Numbered from the stretch's first letter, positions 1 through 9,571 are shown. The stretch is DNA of 40,376 nt from Bradyrhizobium sp. NAS80.1 (GCF_001908205.1 NZ_LGHL01000155.1:1-40376); one strand, 5' to 3'. A program made the numbers and translations. Notes: generated by a model not told the origin, from the sequence alone.

Positions 1-13
1 GGCGGGAGACCGA

Positions 14-160
14 GCCGGCTCACGGCGTCAAGCGCCAAGGACCCAACGGCTTCCCGCCCACCCTATCCTGACAGACTTCCAAGACACAGGGACCCAGTCT
101 CTCCGCGACCGAGCCCTTGGCCTCTGGGCCTGGCTCGCAGCGCTCCGCGCTGTGAGCCGG
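14..160. repeat. Inverted-repeat arms in the left-edge non-coding stretch
   Basis: The arms CCGGCTCACGGCG (about 15-27) and CGCTGTGAGCCGG (about 148-160) are complementary at 12 of 13 positions. I see no gene in positions 1-177. The function is unknown; it could be part of a dispersed palindromic element cut by the window edge. Confidence 0.35.
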
Positions 161-177
161 GGGCACGATAGCTCCGC

Positions 178-252
178 CTACTTCCACACCGACTTGTCGG
201 CGTCCGAGCGCTGGCCCTTCAGCTCCTTTACGGCGTCGCGATCAACCCGTTG
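178..252 (-). repeat. Displaced copy of the 3' end of the gene at 1015-2226
   Basis: Positions 178-229 match 1015-1066 at 48 of 52 bases. The match continues, with one single-base gap and more mismatches, to about 252/1090. Read on the minus strand it encodes a tail VKELKGQRSDADKSVWK and a stop, parallel to the tail TKELKGQRWDADKSTWK of the neighbouring gene. It is not in frame with the 236-residue gene that ends at 228, whose last eight codons lie inside the copy. It is a fragment, not an expressed gene. Confidence 0.8.
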
Positions 253-938
253 GCGGTGGCAACGATCCAGCGGCTGCCCCAGCGCACGATGGAGTCGACG
301 CGCCCGAGTCCGGGAACTGTGTCACCGCGTGCGGCCATCCGAATTCCGTCAGGTCCGTCGAGAACGGCAGTTCCGTCCCGGACGTCAACAACGGTCCACC
401 CGGGAATGGTTGTCGGTCTCGTTTCCGGCGCCGGCGCCAGAGGCTGCCTCATGGCAGCTGCTGGCCCCGAGAGGCTCGTATTCGCCTGAGAGACCAAGCC
501 ATTGGGCAAGCGGGCGGGCGATGTGGTGGACGGCTTGGGAATGCTTCCTACAAAGGCGGGTGCCGCTGTTTGCAGATCCGGGTGAGATGCGGTTTTTCGA
601 ACGCCTTCGACCTTGCCCCCGGATCTCGTTTCAGAAATTTGCGATGAAGCCGTATGTTTCTGGGCTATCGGACGGAGGCTGATCATGCTTGCGAGCTCAG
701 GCCAATTCAGGCCCCCGGCCCATCCCAGGCCAAAGCTTGCCGTCAGCGCAATTGTGTACAGCAGAAAGTTGCGAACTCGAACACCAAGCGAGTCTCGTAG
801 CACGAGCACTTCGTCGCGATCGTGGCTTAACAGATTCCGCAGCCCGACTGGCTGCCTCGGCAACCGGTCGCCAGCCACATTCCCCAACCAGATGTTTTCA
901 AGGGTACTCGGCTCGTGGTCTTGCATGATGCGACCCAC
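228..938 (-). CDS. Single-pass membrane protein of unknown function
   Basis: The product is a 236-residue protein I do not recognise by name. The N-terminal third is cytoplasmic-looking and charged (HDRDEVLVLRDSLGVRVRNF). One membrane segment follows at about residues 58-77 (LLYTIALTASFGLGWAGGL), then a Pro/Ser/Thr-rich linker. The compact C-terminal domain (about residues 175-236) carries WTVVDVRDGTAVLDGPDGI and VPGLGRVDSI, a small beta-rich pattern like that seen in secretion or pilus accessory proteins; that parallel is my inference. An internal ATG at 924 is an alternative start. The stop codon lies inside a duplicated copy of the 3' end of the next gene, so this gene may have been inserted there. 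Its function cannot be given from sequence alone. Confidence 0.6.
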   Translation of the reverse strand: MGRIMQDHEPSTLENIWLGNVAGDRLPRQPVGLRNLLSHDRDEVLVLRDSLGVRVRNFLLYTIALTASFGLGWAGGLNWPELASMISLRPIAQKHTASSQISETRSGGKVEGVRKTASHPDLQTAAPAFVGSIPKPSTTSPARLPNGLVSQANTSLSGPAAAMRQPLAPAPETRPTTIPGWTVVDVRDGTAVLDGPDGIRMAARGDTVPGLGRVDSIVRWGSRWIVATANGLIATP

Positions 939-1014
939 GTTCGGCTACCCGATGATGGCCGCCTAAACTGAATCGAATCTTAACGATCATGCAAACGACT
1001 GCGGCAGCGCCTGA

Positions 1015-2226
1015 CTACTTCCACGTCGACTTGTCGGCGTCCCAGCGCTGGCCTTTCAGCTCCTTTGTGAGCGCCTCGATCGAACCGTTGTCATCAGGCT
1101 GGTCGCCTTCCTCGTCCACCGCAGATTCATCCGAGAGATTGAGCTTGGCGCCGCTGCTCTCGTCGGAGATCGTGGTCGAGGGACTGCCGATCCAGAGCAT
1201 CAGTTTGTCGGTCGTGCCTGGCTTGTCGGGCGAGACCAGGCCTGCGACCTCGATGGTGTCGGTGAGCTCGAGCGCCGGGAAATCCTGGTTCGGCCGCTTG
1301 AAGACCAGCTTGAGCCTGCCGTTGGCCGGGTTGAAGCCTTGCGAGACCGGCTTTGCTGCGAGCGTCCTGCTCAGCACGCCCGCCACCGCGCTCGCGAGCT
1401 TGTCGCGGTTGATCTTGTCGCCCTCGCGCCAGTCGGCGGCGGGGAAGCGGATGGTGCGGTCCATCTCGGTCATGCCCGCGGTCCAGCCCGCCGCGGTGAC
1501 GCCCGGCATCGCCTTGAATTTTGCGAGCAGCGCGCCGGCGCGCTCCGGATCGACCGACATGTTGATGGTCCGCTCGCCGGCGCGCAGCGCGTCGCAACCG
1601 ACGTTAAGGCTCGCCAGCGTCACCTCGACCTCCTGGCCCTTCAGGCTCTTCAGGAAGTCGGTTGCGGCATCGAGCTTGACCTTGACCGCGATCGCCTCCG
1701 GCGAGACGTCGGTGAAATCCTTCGGCTGCGGCGTGATGCCGTCGTCGGAGGTCTGGTTGTCCTGAAATTCCTTCTCGCTGAGATCGGAATTGTCGGGCGA
1801 GGCGACTTCGGTCACGGCCTGGCCGATCGCGATCTGGCCGCGGAATTCGAACGTGTCTCCGGTCGGCTTGCGCAGCAGCTTGACGCTGACCGGCGCCTTC
1901 TCACCGAGGCTCTGCGTCGTGCCCGTCAGGTTCTGGCCCGCGACCTGGAGGTTGACGACGAAGCGATCCTTGCGGTCCGAATTTTTTGCGACGGGATAAC
2001 AGACGTCGAGCACGGCCGCGGTGACCGTCTTGCCCTGGCGCGTCTCTTTCAGGATCACGTCGGCATTGCCGTCCATCAGCCCATCGATCGAGGTGAAATA
2101 GCGCGTCTCGACGCCGCCGGGCGCCGTGGCCTTCGGCGACAGTTTCATCTGTGCGGATACGAATCCGGGTGACATGGCGAACAGGGCCGCCAAAAGAGCT
2201 GTCGGGCAAACCAGAAGCGCGCGCAT
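1015..2226 (-). CDS. Secreted protein of unknown function
   Basis: The product is 403 residues. I chose the ATG at 2226 because it begins a clear signal peptide (MRALLVCPTALLAALFA...GFVSAQ) and has a GAGG-type ribosome site about ten bases upstream; longer in-frame starts would precede the signal peptide with unlikely sequence. The mature protein is rich in charged residues and beta-forming stretches, with no catalytic motif I recognise. Its acidic region (DEEGDQPDDNGS) lies shortly before the tail GQRWDADKSTWK. Most likely it is periplasmic. The last ~25 codons recur as a degenerate copy at 178-252. It lies downstream of groEL in the same direction but behind a terminator, so it is probably transcribed separately. 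Confidence 0.7.
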   Translation of the reverse strand: MRALLVCPTALLAALFAMSPGFVSAQMKLSPKATAPGGVETRYFTSIDGLMDGNADVILKETRQGKTVTAAVLDVCYPVAKNSDRKDRFVVNLQVAGQNLTGTTQSLGEKAPVSVKLLRKPTGDTFEFRGQIAIGQAVTEVASPDNSDLSEKEFQDNQTSDDGITPQPKDFTDVSPEAIAVKVKLDAATDFLKSLKGQEVEVTLASLNVGCDALRAGERTINMSVDPERAGALLAKFKAMPGVTAAGWTAGMTEMDRTIRFPAADWREGDKINRDKLASAVAGVLSRTLAAKPVSQGFNPANGRLKLVFKRPNQDFPALELTDTIEVAGLVSPDKPGTTDKLMLWIGSPSTTISDESSGAKLNLSDESAVDEEGDQPDDNGSIEALTKELKGQRWDADKSTWK

Positions 2227-2249
2227 CGACGAAATCCTCGAGCAATAGG

Positions 2250-2291
2250 GCATGATCCGAAGTGTGCAGCGGCTTTCCGACAAGATCATGC
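2250..2291. repeat. Dispersed GCATGATC...GATCATGC palindromic repeat, copy 1
   Basis: The ends GCATGATC and GATCATGC are inverted and enclose GTGCAGCGGCTTTCCGA. A fuller relative lies at 29557-29626. It sits just upstream of the secreted-protein gene starting at 2226. Elements of this type are common between genes in Bradyrhizobium. Confidence 0.7.
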
Positions 2292-2411
2292 CCGAACAAC
2301 AACCTAAAGCGCGATGACGATTGGTTCCTGTTCCATCGCGCCCTAGAATCTGCGCGTCACCGTAGTGGGTTTTGGCCGTCGGTTGAATTGGAAAGCACGG
2401 GCCCAAGTCTG

Positions 2412-2457
2412 CAAAAAAACAAATCTGCAAAAAAGAAGGCCGCCCGGAGGCGGCCTT
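2412..2457 (-). terminator. Rho-independent terminator after groEL
   Basis: On the minus strand a nine-base-pair stem (AAGGCCGCC / GGCGGCCTT, 2436-2457, CGGA-type loop) is followed by a T-rich tract, visible on the plus strand as the A-runs at 2413-2434. It lies 28 bases past the groEL stop codon. Confidence 0.85.
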
Positions 2458-2484
2458 CGCAACGCTGTAAGGTGAGGATGGGCT

Positions 2485-4116
<1,632 letters not shown>

Positions 4117-4168
4117 TTCTAATGCTCCTGAAAAACCTTGGATGGATTGGGGCGCCGCACTGTCCTTC

Positions 4169-4243
4169 GTCATTGCCGGGCTTGACCCGGCAATCCATCC
4201 GCTTTCGAAAATGATGGATGCCCGGGTTGAGCCCGGGCATGAC
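4169..4243. repeat. Double-hairpin palindromic repeat between groES and groEL
   Basis: Two hairpins, TGCCGGGCTTGACCCGGCA and TGCCCGGGTTGAGCCCGGGCA, lie within a larger inverted repeat that begins GTCAT and ends ATGAC. This is the common 'cattgccgggcttgacccggca' intergenic element of Bradyrhizobium, here placed inside an operon. It could set the relative stability or processing of the two halves of the message (inference). Confidence 0.85.
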
Positions 4244-4280
4244 AGTTAAGGGTATTCAGCGGCTGTTCAGGCGTTCGGCC

Positions 4281-4577
4281 TTAGGCCATCACGCCCATGA
4301 TGTCCGACTCCTTCATGATCAGGAGCTCTTCGTTGTCGATCTTGACCTCGGTGCCCGACCACTTGCCGAACAGCACGCGGTCGCCGACCTTGAGGTCAAT
4401 CGGGATCAGCTTGCCGGTCTCGTCGCGACCGCCGGAGCCGACGGCGACGACCTCGCCCTGGGAGGGCTTTTCCTTGGCGGTGTCCGGAATGATGATGCCG
4501 CCCTTGGTCTTTTCCTCGGCGTCGATACGTTTGACCACGACACGGTCATGCAGCGGACGAAATTTGGATTTAGCCAT
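4281..4577 (-). CDS. groES: Co-chaperonin GroES (Hsp10)
   Basis: GroES forms the seven-membered lid that closes the GroEL chamber and binds through a flexible mobile loop. The product is 98 residues, starting MAKSKFRPLHDRVVVKR. The mobile loop with the GGIII hydrophobic tripeptide region lies at about residues 23-31, and the roof motif is GSGGRDETG. I use the start at 4577 because it matches the family N-terminus; a longer reading would run through the CIRCE operator. First gene of the groES-groEL operon, with the regulator site about 93 bases upstream of the start codon. Confidence 0.97.
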   Translation of the reverse strand: MAKSKFRPLHDRVVVKRIDAEEKTKGGIIIPDTAKEKPSQGEVVAVGSGGRDETGKLIPIDLKVGDRVLFGKWSGTEVKIDNEELLIMKESDIMGVMA

Positions 4578-4669
4578 GACGTTTCCCTTTGGAGGCTCGC
4601 TTCGGAAGTAGTGGAAGTGGGTGGGGCGGCGCTTCCGTCCACCCTCGTTGCGAGGATCGAACGGCACGC

Positions 4670-4696
4670 TTAGCAATCGGCCTTTCCGAGTGCTAA
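4670..4696. promoter_or_regulatory. CIRCE operator (HrcA site) upstream of groES
   Basis: TTAGCAATC, nine bases, then GAGTGCTAA. The consensus is TTAGCACTC-N9-GAGTGCTAA, so one base of the left arm differs (A for C). It lies in the expected place for repression of groESL by HrcA. The rest of 4578-4892 contains no gene that I can support. Confidence 0.9.
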
Positions 4697-4892
4697 TAGT
4701 GCGCCCGGAAATATGGCTTGGCCGCGGTCCTGTCAAGCAAAGGTGGTTAAGCGATTGGTGAGGCGGATATAGGATGCTGGCATTGGAAACTCGATCGGGG
4801 TACTGGCGGATCAAAGGACGTCATTGCTCCGGCGACGGTTTTGCGCTTGGTTGCGGGAGGGGTGCGGCCATGGTCTTGTTCGGGGGAATGCC

Positions 4893-5414
4893 ATGATCAG
4901 TTCAGCTCACGCGCGCACGGTCGCCAATCTGGCGGCTGCCTCTTGCCTGGCGTTGCTGCTCGGCGCCTGCGGCGGCGGTATGAGCCTGCCGTCCTTCTCT
5001 TCATCCTCGCCGCCGCCCGAAGCCGAGCCCGGCACCGGCCCGGAAATGCCGGCCACCATCCGCTCCGACGAGATCGTCGGCCGCTGGGGGCTCGCCTCGT
5101 ACCAGAACCCGGCCGACCGCGCCCGCACCGAGGCTGCCGCCCGGGCCCAGTGCAAGAACCCCTACGTGATCACCGCCGGTTCCTCCGGCGGCGTGATCAT
5201 GCATCTCGCCGACCAGGCGACGCCGCAGGAACTGCGCCTGAAGGGCTCGCCCAGCGGCAAGAACTATATCGGGCCGGCCGGTCCGACCCCCGGCGAGCAG
5301 GACCGCGAGATAGTCTCCTTCGACGGCCGCGTCCTGGTCACCCGCTTCATCGACAAGGACGCCGCCACCCGCTACGGCAACATGGTCTACGTCCGCTGCG
5401 CGCCGCGGGCGTGA
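4893..5414 (+). CDS. Probable outer-membrane or periplasmic lipoprotein
   Basis: The product is 173 residues. A lipoprotein signal peptide ends in the lipobox LLGAC (about residues 20-24), so the mature protein would be lipid-anchored at Cys24. A Ser/Pro-rich linker follows, then a single domain beginning at EIVGRWGLASYQNPADRARTE with three cysteines in all after the lipobox region, including QCKNPYV and VRCAPRA near the end. I chose the ATG at 4893 because it begins the signal peptide and has GGGGGA upstream. Proteins of this type are widespread in Bradyrhizobiaceae as hypotheticals; no enzyme motif is visible. It is transcribed away from groES and ends before a dispersed repeat and a bidirectional terminator. 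Confidence 0.75.
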   Translation: MISSAHARTVANLAAASCLALLLGACGGGMSLPSFSSSSPPPEAEPGTGPEMPATIRSDEIVGRWGLASYQNPADRARTEAAARAQCKNPYVITAGSSGGVIMHLADQATPQELRLKGSPSGKNYIGPAGPTPGEQDREIVSFDGRVLVTRFIDKDAATRYGNMVYVRCAPRA

Positions 5415-5436
5415 ACGGGCGCTGACCTAATCACTC

Positions 5437-5556
5437 GTCATTGCGAGGAGCCAACGGGTCCGCGCGAAGCGCGGCCCGATGACAAGCTCCGCGACCAAGC
5501 AATCCAGGCCGCCTCCGCAGAGACAGTCTGGATTGCTTCGCTTCGCTCGCAATGAC
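5437..5556. repeat. Dispersed palindromic repeat (GTCATTGCGAGG...CTCGCAATGAC)
   Basis: The outer arms GTCATTGCGAG and CTCGCAATGAC and the inner arms AAGCAATCCAG and CTGGATTGCTT are inverted. It lies between the convergent lipoprotein and cheZ-like genes. It is a typical intergenic element of Bradyrhizobium. Confidence 0.8.
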
Positions 5557-5593
5557 AAAAAAAACGCCGGCTTTCGCCGGCGTTTTGTTTTTC
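5557..5593. terminator. Bidirectional rho-independent terminator
   Basis: The stem AAAACGCCGGC / GCCGGCGTTTT with loop TTTC is flanked by an A-run on the left and a T-rich tract on the right. It therefore works in both directions, for the lipoprotein gene (plus) and the cheZ-like gene (minus). Confidence 0.85.
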
Positions 5594-5609
5594 TCTCTGC
5601 CGCGTCCGA

Positions 5610-6389
5610 TCAGTCGAACAGCGCGTCGATGTCGTCCTGCGAGGCGTGACCGACGTCGCCGGCGAGCTTGGGGCCGTTGAGCAGCTTTTCGTCCTCGTCG
5701 CGGGTGTCGACGTGCGCCGGCACGTGAGCCTTGATCGCGTCGACGCCGCCCCAGATGTCCATCATCGCATTGATATGCTGCTCGATGAACTTCATCGTGG
5801 TCATGACCTTGCTGATGCGCTGGCCGGTCAGGTCCTGGAAGTTGCAGGCCTCGAAGATCGAGATAACGCGTTCCTGGATGTCGTCGGCGAGGCGCTTCTG
5901 CTGGTCGACCGAGTCGACCTTGGCGAGGGCGCTGGCTGCCTGATCGATCGACTCGGCGGCTTCGAGGATCTGCTGGGTCGCCTGCTCGGTGCCGCCGACC
6001 ACGGCGCCGAGTTCGCCGTTGACCTTGGCCATCTCTTCGCCGTTGAAGCTCTTGCCATGCAGCACCGCGATCTCGCGCTTGGTGCGGTCGATCGCGTCAT
6101 GGATGAGGTCGAGCTCGACCTTCAGCTTCTCGCACTGCTCAATCTGTGCCCGATAGGTCTCGAGCATGGTGCGCGCTTCGGAGAGTTGCTGAGCCGAGGA
6201 GGCGTCGATCGCTGCCATGGCCGCGCTGCCGGACAGCGGGACAGCGCCCTTCGCCATCTGTGCGCGGATCGCGCGCAGCTCTGCCATGATCTCGCTATGC
6301 ATCGGCATTGTCTCGTCGGCTTCGTCAAGAATTGGCATTTCGCCGCCGATGATGTCCTCGGCACGAAAACGCTTGCGGTGAACAGCCAT
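5610..6389 (-). CDS. cheZ: CheZ-type CheY-P phosphatase family protein
   Basis: Proteins of this family dephosphorylate the response regulator CheY and so reset flagellar switching. The product is 259 residues, mostly helical. The family signature DLTGQRISKV lies at 186-195; by analogy with E. coli CheZ the Asp186 and Gln190 of DLTGQ are the catalytic pair. A long coiled-coil-like helix precedes it (about 70-180). The C-terminus ASQDDIDALFD resembles the CheY-binding peptide that begins FliM (LSQ-EIDALL), which would dock CheY. The start at 6389 has GGAG upstream. No other chemotaxis gene is in the window. It is distant from enteric CheZ, and I infer activity only from the motifs. Confidence 0.85.
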   Translation of the reverse strand: MAVHRKRFRAEDIIGGEMPILDEADETMPMHSEIMAELRAIRAQMAKGAVPLSGSAAMAAIDASSAQQLSEARTMLETYRAQIEQCEKLKVELDLIHDAIDRTKREIAVLHGKSFNGEEMAKVNGELGAVVGGTEQATQQILEAAESIDQAASALAKVDSVDQQKRLADDIQERVISIFEACNFQDLTGQRISKVMTTMKFIEQHINAMMDIWGGVDAIKAHVPAHVDTRDEDEKLLNGPKLAGDVGHASQDDIDALFD

Positions 6390-6703
6390 CAGGATACTCC
6401 CCCACCTCACTCACGCGTCTTTGTAGACAGAAGCGATTTAACACGAGGTTCACAGCGGGAACCGTTGTGCGGCCGCGCGCGACGGCGTGAAAACGCGCGA
6501 TTAACCATGGGCGCGCGGCGTTCATCGAAAATAAACGCTGATCGCCAAATTGCCGCGTCGCTCGCTTCGTGGTGAATCGAAACGCGGCGTCCGTTTACCA
6601 AACAAAACGGCTTTTGCTTTTTATTGACCACGTCGCGAGCGCGGATCAGCCATCAGCTCTCCACGACGAATGTGATCTAGACGAAACAGTACAGAGTACG
6701 TCG

Positions 6704-7501
6704 ATGTTCAAGAAAATGTCTGTCGCGCTGCTCGGCAGCGCTTGCACCTTCATTGCCGGCGCGAACAACGCTAGCGCCTTCGACAATTCGGTGCCGAACG
6801 ATCCGCCCGTGGTGCTCTACCGGCCGCAGGTGCCGCAGGCGACGGCGCGTGTCGCCTCCAATGCAAACATGGGCGGCGGCTTCATCGAGTTCCTGTTTGG
6901 CGACGGGCCCGGCCGCGGTCCGGCTTACGCTCCGCAGCAGCCGATCTATCAGCAGCAGCCAGGCTATTACGACCAGCGTCGCCTTCCGCCGATGGGCGAG
7001 CCGCAGATGCAGGGAGCGGTTCAGCAGGAGATGGTCGACCCGCGGTCGCTTCCGTTCGATCCGAAGTATGAGAAACAACTTGTTGACTATAGCGGCAAGG
7101 AAAGTGCCGGCACGATCGTGGTCGATACGCCGAACAAGTTCCTCTATCTCGTCGAGGGCAATGGCAGAGCGACGCGTTACGGCATCGGCGTCGGCCGTCC
7201 CGGCTTCACCTGGTCCGGCGTGAAGTCGATCACGGCCAAGCGCGAATGGCCGGATTGGACCCCGCCGGCGGAAATGATCGCGCGCCGGCCCGACCTTCCC
7301 AGGCACATGGAGGGCGGTCCTGAAAATCCGCTTGGCGCGCGCGCGATGTATCTGGGCTCGACGCTCTACCGCATCCACGGCTCCAACGAGCCCTGGACCA
7401 TCGGCACCAACGTCTCCTCCGGCTGCATCCGAATGCGCAACGAGGACGTCATCGACCTCTACGGCCGCGTCAATGTCGGCACCAAGGTTGTCGTGATGTG
7501 A
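6704..7501 (+). CDS. Secreted L,D-transpeptidase (YkuD domain)
   Basis: YkuD enzymes form 3-3 peptidoglycan cross-links or attach proteins to the cell wall in the periplasm. The product is 265 residues: a signal peptide (about 1-25, MFKKMSVALLGSACTFIAGANNASA), a Pro/Gln/Tyr-rich low-complexity linker (about 75-110), and a YkuD domain (about 135-265). The active-site residues are visible: His225 in YRIHGSNEP and Cys241 in SSGCIRM. I start at 6704 because it opens the signal peptide; upstream in-frame sequence lacks any coding character. The 314-base gap upstream (6390-6703) holds the promoter region for this gene and the divergent cheZ-like gene; no clear operator was found there. Bradyrhizobium carries many paralogues, so the exact role is open. 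Confidence 0.9.
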   Translation: MFKKMSVALLGSACTFIAGANNASAFDNSVPNDPPVVLYRPQVPQATARVASNANMGGGFIEFLFGDGPGRGPAYAPQQPIYQQQPGYYDQRRLPPMGEPQMQGAVQQEMVDPRSLPFDPKYEKQLVDYSGKESAGTIVVDTPNKFLYLVEGNGRATRYGIGVGRPGFTWSGVKSITAKREWPDWTPPAEMIARRPDLPRHMEGGPENPLGARAMYLGSTLYRIHGSNEPWTIGTNVSSGCIRMRNEDVIDLYGRVNVGTKVVVM

Positions 7502-7512
7502 GACTTACTTCG

Positions 7513-7656
7513 CCTCTCCCCGCTTGCGGGGAGAGGCCGGAATTCGGGCGAAGCGCGAATTCCCGGTGAGGGGGAGTCTCCACGAGCTCAACGCTTACCG
7601 GCTTTGCGGATAGAGCCCCTCACCCCGACCCTCTCCCCGTAAGAACGGGGAGAGGG
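7513..7656. repeat. Dispersed repeat with two CTCTCCCC...GGGGAGAG hairpins
   Basis: The hairpins CCTCTCCCCGCTTGCGGGGAGAGG (two arms separated by CTTG) and CCCTCTCCCCGT-AAGA-ACGGGGAGAGGG lie at either end of a ~145-base element. It sits between convergent genes, where the hairpins may also act as terminators. A related hairpin is at 40310-40350. Confidence 0.8.
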
Positions 7657-7668
7657 AGAAGATGAGCG

Positions 7669-8505
7669 TCACGCGTAATCGCTGCCGCCATCGTCTCCGC
7701 CGCCGAAATCGCTGTCGTCGGCCATGTCGATGTTGTCGTCGTCCTGATCGTCGTAGTCCTGATCGCTATAGCTCTGATCGTTGTTGTTGCGATCGTCGTT
7801 CGACGCCTGGTCGGCGAAGCTCTGGCGGGAATCCCGGTTCGAGCCGATGTCGTTGAGGCCGGCATCGCGCGCGAGCGAGCCGCCGGACTGGTCGCTACCG
7901 CCCCACGGGCTGCGGTCGCCCGAGCTGTGGTCGCCCAAGGCGTTGGTGTCGCCGAAGGCCTGCTGATGCGGTCCGCCCATCATGCCGCGGATGCTGGAGA
8001 GCAGCAGCGAGCCGCCGACGACGCCGGCCGCGGCCGCCGCCGCCGTGCCGAGGAAGGAGCCGCCGCCACCGCCGACCGGCGGAGCGCCATAGCCCTGACC
8101 TTGTCCATAAGCCTGACCGTAAGGCGGCTGGCCATAGCCTGGCTGGGCCTGCTGCATTGCCTGGCCGCTGTTCCAGACCGGCCGCGAGTCACGCGGCGGT
8201 ACGTTCGGAACCGAGCCGCGCGACGGGCTCGATCCGAACAGCGACTCGCGCATGGAATCCAGGAAGCCGCCGGACTGGGCCTGCTCGGGCGCGTGCTCCG
8301 CCTCCAGCTCCTGGATGCGGGCATGGGCGCGCTTCAGCGCTTCGTCCTGCAGCAGCACGGTCTGCACCAGCGCATAGATCGCGCCGGGCGCCTTGCGGAG
8401 GCCGTCGGAAATCGCGGCGATCGCGTCGGGATCGCGCGGTGCATTTTCCAGTTTCGAAAGCCGGTCGAAAAGCTCGTCAACGAGCTGGCGTTCCTGGGGC
8501 GTCAT
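7669..8505 (-). CDS. DUF2076 domain-containing protein
   Basis: The family has no established biochemical role; it is common in Rhizobiales. The product is 278 residues. The conserved N-terminal region (1-~85) reads MTPQERQLVDELFDRLSKLE and continues with APGAIYALVQTVLLQDEAL and a short coiled coil (RIQELEAEHA). A Gly/Gln/Pro-rich segment follows (about 110-150), then a small hydrophobic Ala/Gly stretch (about 155-172) that could be a membrane hairpin, and an acidic Asp/Asn/Ser-rich tail rich in DRNNND and DQDDDN. The start at 8505 has AGGGAGA upstream. It stands alone, ending toward a dispersed repeat. Confidence 0.88.
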   Translation of the reverse strand: MTPQERQLVDELFDRLSKLENAPRDPDAIAAISDGLRKAPGAIYALVQTVLLQDEALKRAHARIQELEAEHAPEQAQSGGFLDSMRESLFGSSPSRGSVPNVPPRDSRPVWNSGQAMQQAQPGYGQPPYGQAYGQGQGYGAPPVGGGGGSFLGTAAAAAAGVVGGSLLLSSIRGMMGGPHQQAFGDTNALGDHSSGDRSPWGGSDQSGGSLARDAGLNDIGSNRDSRQSFADQASNDDRNNNDQSYSDQDYDDQDDDNIDMADDSDFGGGDDGGSDYA

Positions 8506-8612
8506 GGTCAGTCTCCCTTGCGCGAAACAAGCGCCACCGGGATGTAGGGTTCCATTGTGGCCCCAACAGTGGCGGGCGGATTAAATTTCGTTATGCGACA
8601 AGCTGCCTCGTA

Positions 8613-8701
8613 GAGCGTTTTCGAGCGAAGTGGATACCGGTTCGCGTGAAGAAAACGCGTCAAAACAAGAATCTAGAGCCCCGTTCCGATTCCATCGGAA
8701 C
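8613..8701. repeat. 64-base dispersed repeat, copy 1, with adjoining hairpin
   Basis: Positions 8613-8676 match 30745-30808 at 62 of 64 bases (core GAGCGAAGTGGATACCGGTT and AAAACGCGTCAAAACAAG). Directly after it is the hairpin GTTCCGAT-TCC-ATCGGAAC (about 8683-8701). It lies in the gap between two minus-strand genes. Confidence 0.85.
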
Positions 8702-8725
8702 GGAAGGCTCCAGCTTGCGCCGGTT

Positions 8726-9571
8726 TCATCCCAACGTCACGTCGCTGTCACCCAGCAGGCGCGCGAAGGCATCGCCGGCGAGATAGCCGTGCTCGCGCTC
8801 GCGGACGTCGGTCATCGGATCGAGACCGGCAAGGATGTCGTCGACGAAGCCGGGGTGGCACATCACGAGGCCGCCATCCGGCAGGTCTTCCAGGAATTGC
8901 CGCATCAGCTCGCCGAAATCGGCCGCCCGCGTGAAGTCATAGGCGCCGGCGAAGCCGGGATTGAAGCTGAGGCCGGCGCCGGCGGCACGCCGCCGGAATT
9001 GCGCGCTGAGGATATCGAGCACCATGGCTTTGGGTGAGGCCAGCCGCTGCGCCAGCGGCAGGTTGCGGCCGCCCTGGCGCACCCAGGCGTTCGGCGCGGC
9101 TTCGCTCACCGCATCGACGAAGCCGTCGCGCACCTGCGGAAAGAGCTGCACATGCTGATGGCCGTCGACGAAGTCAGGCGCACGGCCGAACGCTTCCGCG
9201 AAGGCGGCCAGCTGCGCCTTCACCTCGTTGCGAAAGAACTCGCGGTCGAGCCGCCGCGCAAGGCCGGCACGCAGCAGCTTTGGAAACGGCATGAACATGT
9301 CGCCGTCGAGCGGGCGGAAATGCATGGTGAGCGGCCGGAACGGCGCCGACAGCGTCACGTGCAATCCGATCGCGCAGCGCGGGCTCGCTTTCGCGGCAGC
9401 CTGAAGCGCTTCGATCTCGCTGCGCTCGATCGCGGGGCCCACCATCATCACGGAGGTGGCGTTGAGACGGCCGCGCTCTATCAGGTCGCGGATGGCGCGA
9501 TTGACGCCCGGGCTGATGCCGTAATCGTCAGCGCAGAGCCAGATCCGCCGCGGCGTCGCGGCCGCGCTCAT
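8726..9571 (-). CDS. ChbG/HpnK (YdjC) family carbohydrate deacetylase
   Basis: This family removes N-acetyl groups from sugars using a divalent metal. The product is 281 residues, the usual length. Expected ligand and catalytic residues are visible: ADDYG (Asp15-Asp16), GLHVTL (His71) and DGHQHVQLFP (His138, His140). The gene overlaps the upstream glycosyltransferase gene by four bases (ATGA), so the two are translationally coupled. That pairing points to a lipid-linked amino sugar: the partner would load a HexNAc onto polyprenyl phosphate and this enzyme would deacetylate it, as FlmF2 and NaxD do in Francisella lipid A modification (inference). A hopanoid role (HpnK) is the main alternative, but no hopanoid genes are nearby. 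Confidence 0.88.
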   Translation of the reverse strand: MSAAATPRRIWLCADDYGISPGVNRAIRDLIERGRLNATSVMMVGPAIERSEIEALQAAAKASPRCAIGLHVTLSAPFRPLTMHFRPLDGDMFMPFPKLLRAGLARRLDREFFRNEVKAQLAAFAEAFGRAPDFVDGHQHVQLFPQVRDGFVDAVSEAAPNAWVRQGGRNLPLAQRLASPKAMVLDILSAQFRRRAAGAGLSFNPGFAGAYDFTRAADFGELMRQFLEDLPDGGLVMCHPGFVDDILAGLDPMTDVREREHGYLAGDAFARLLGDSDVTLG

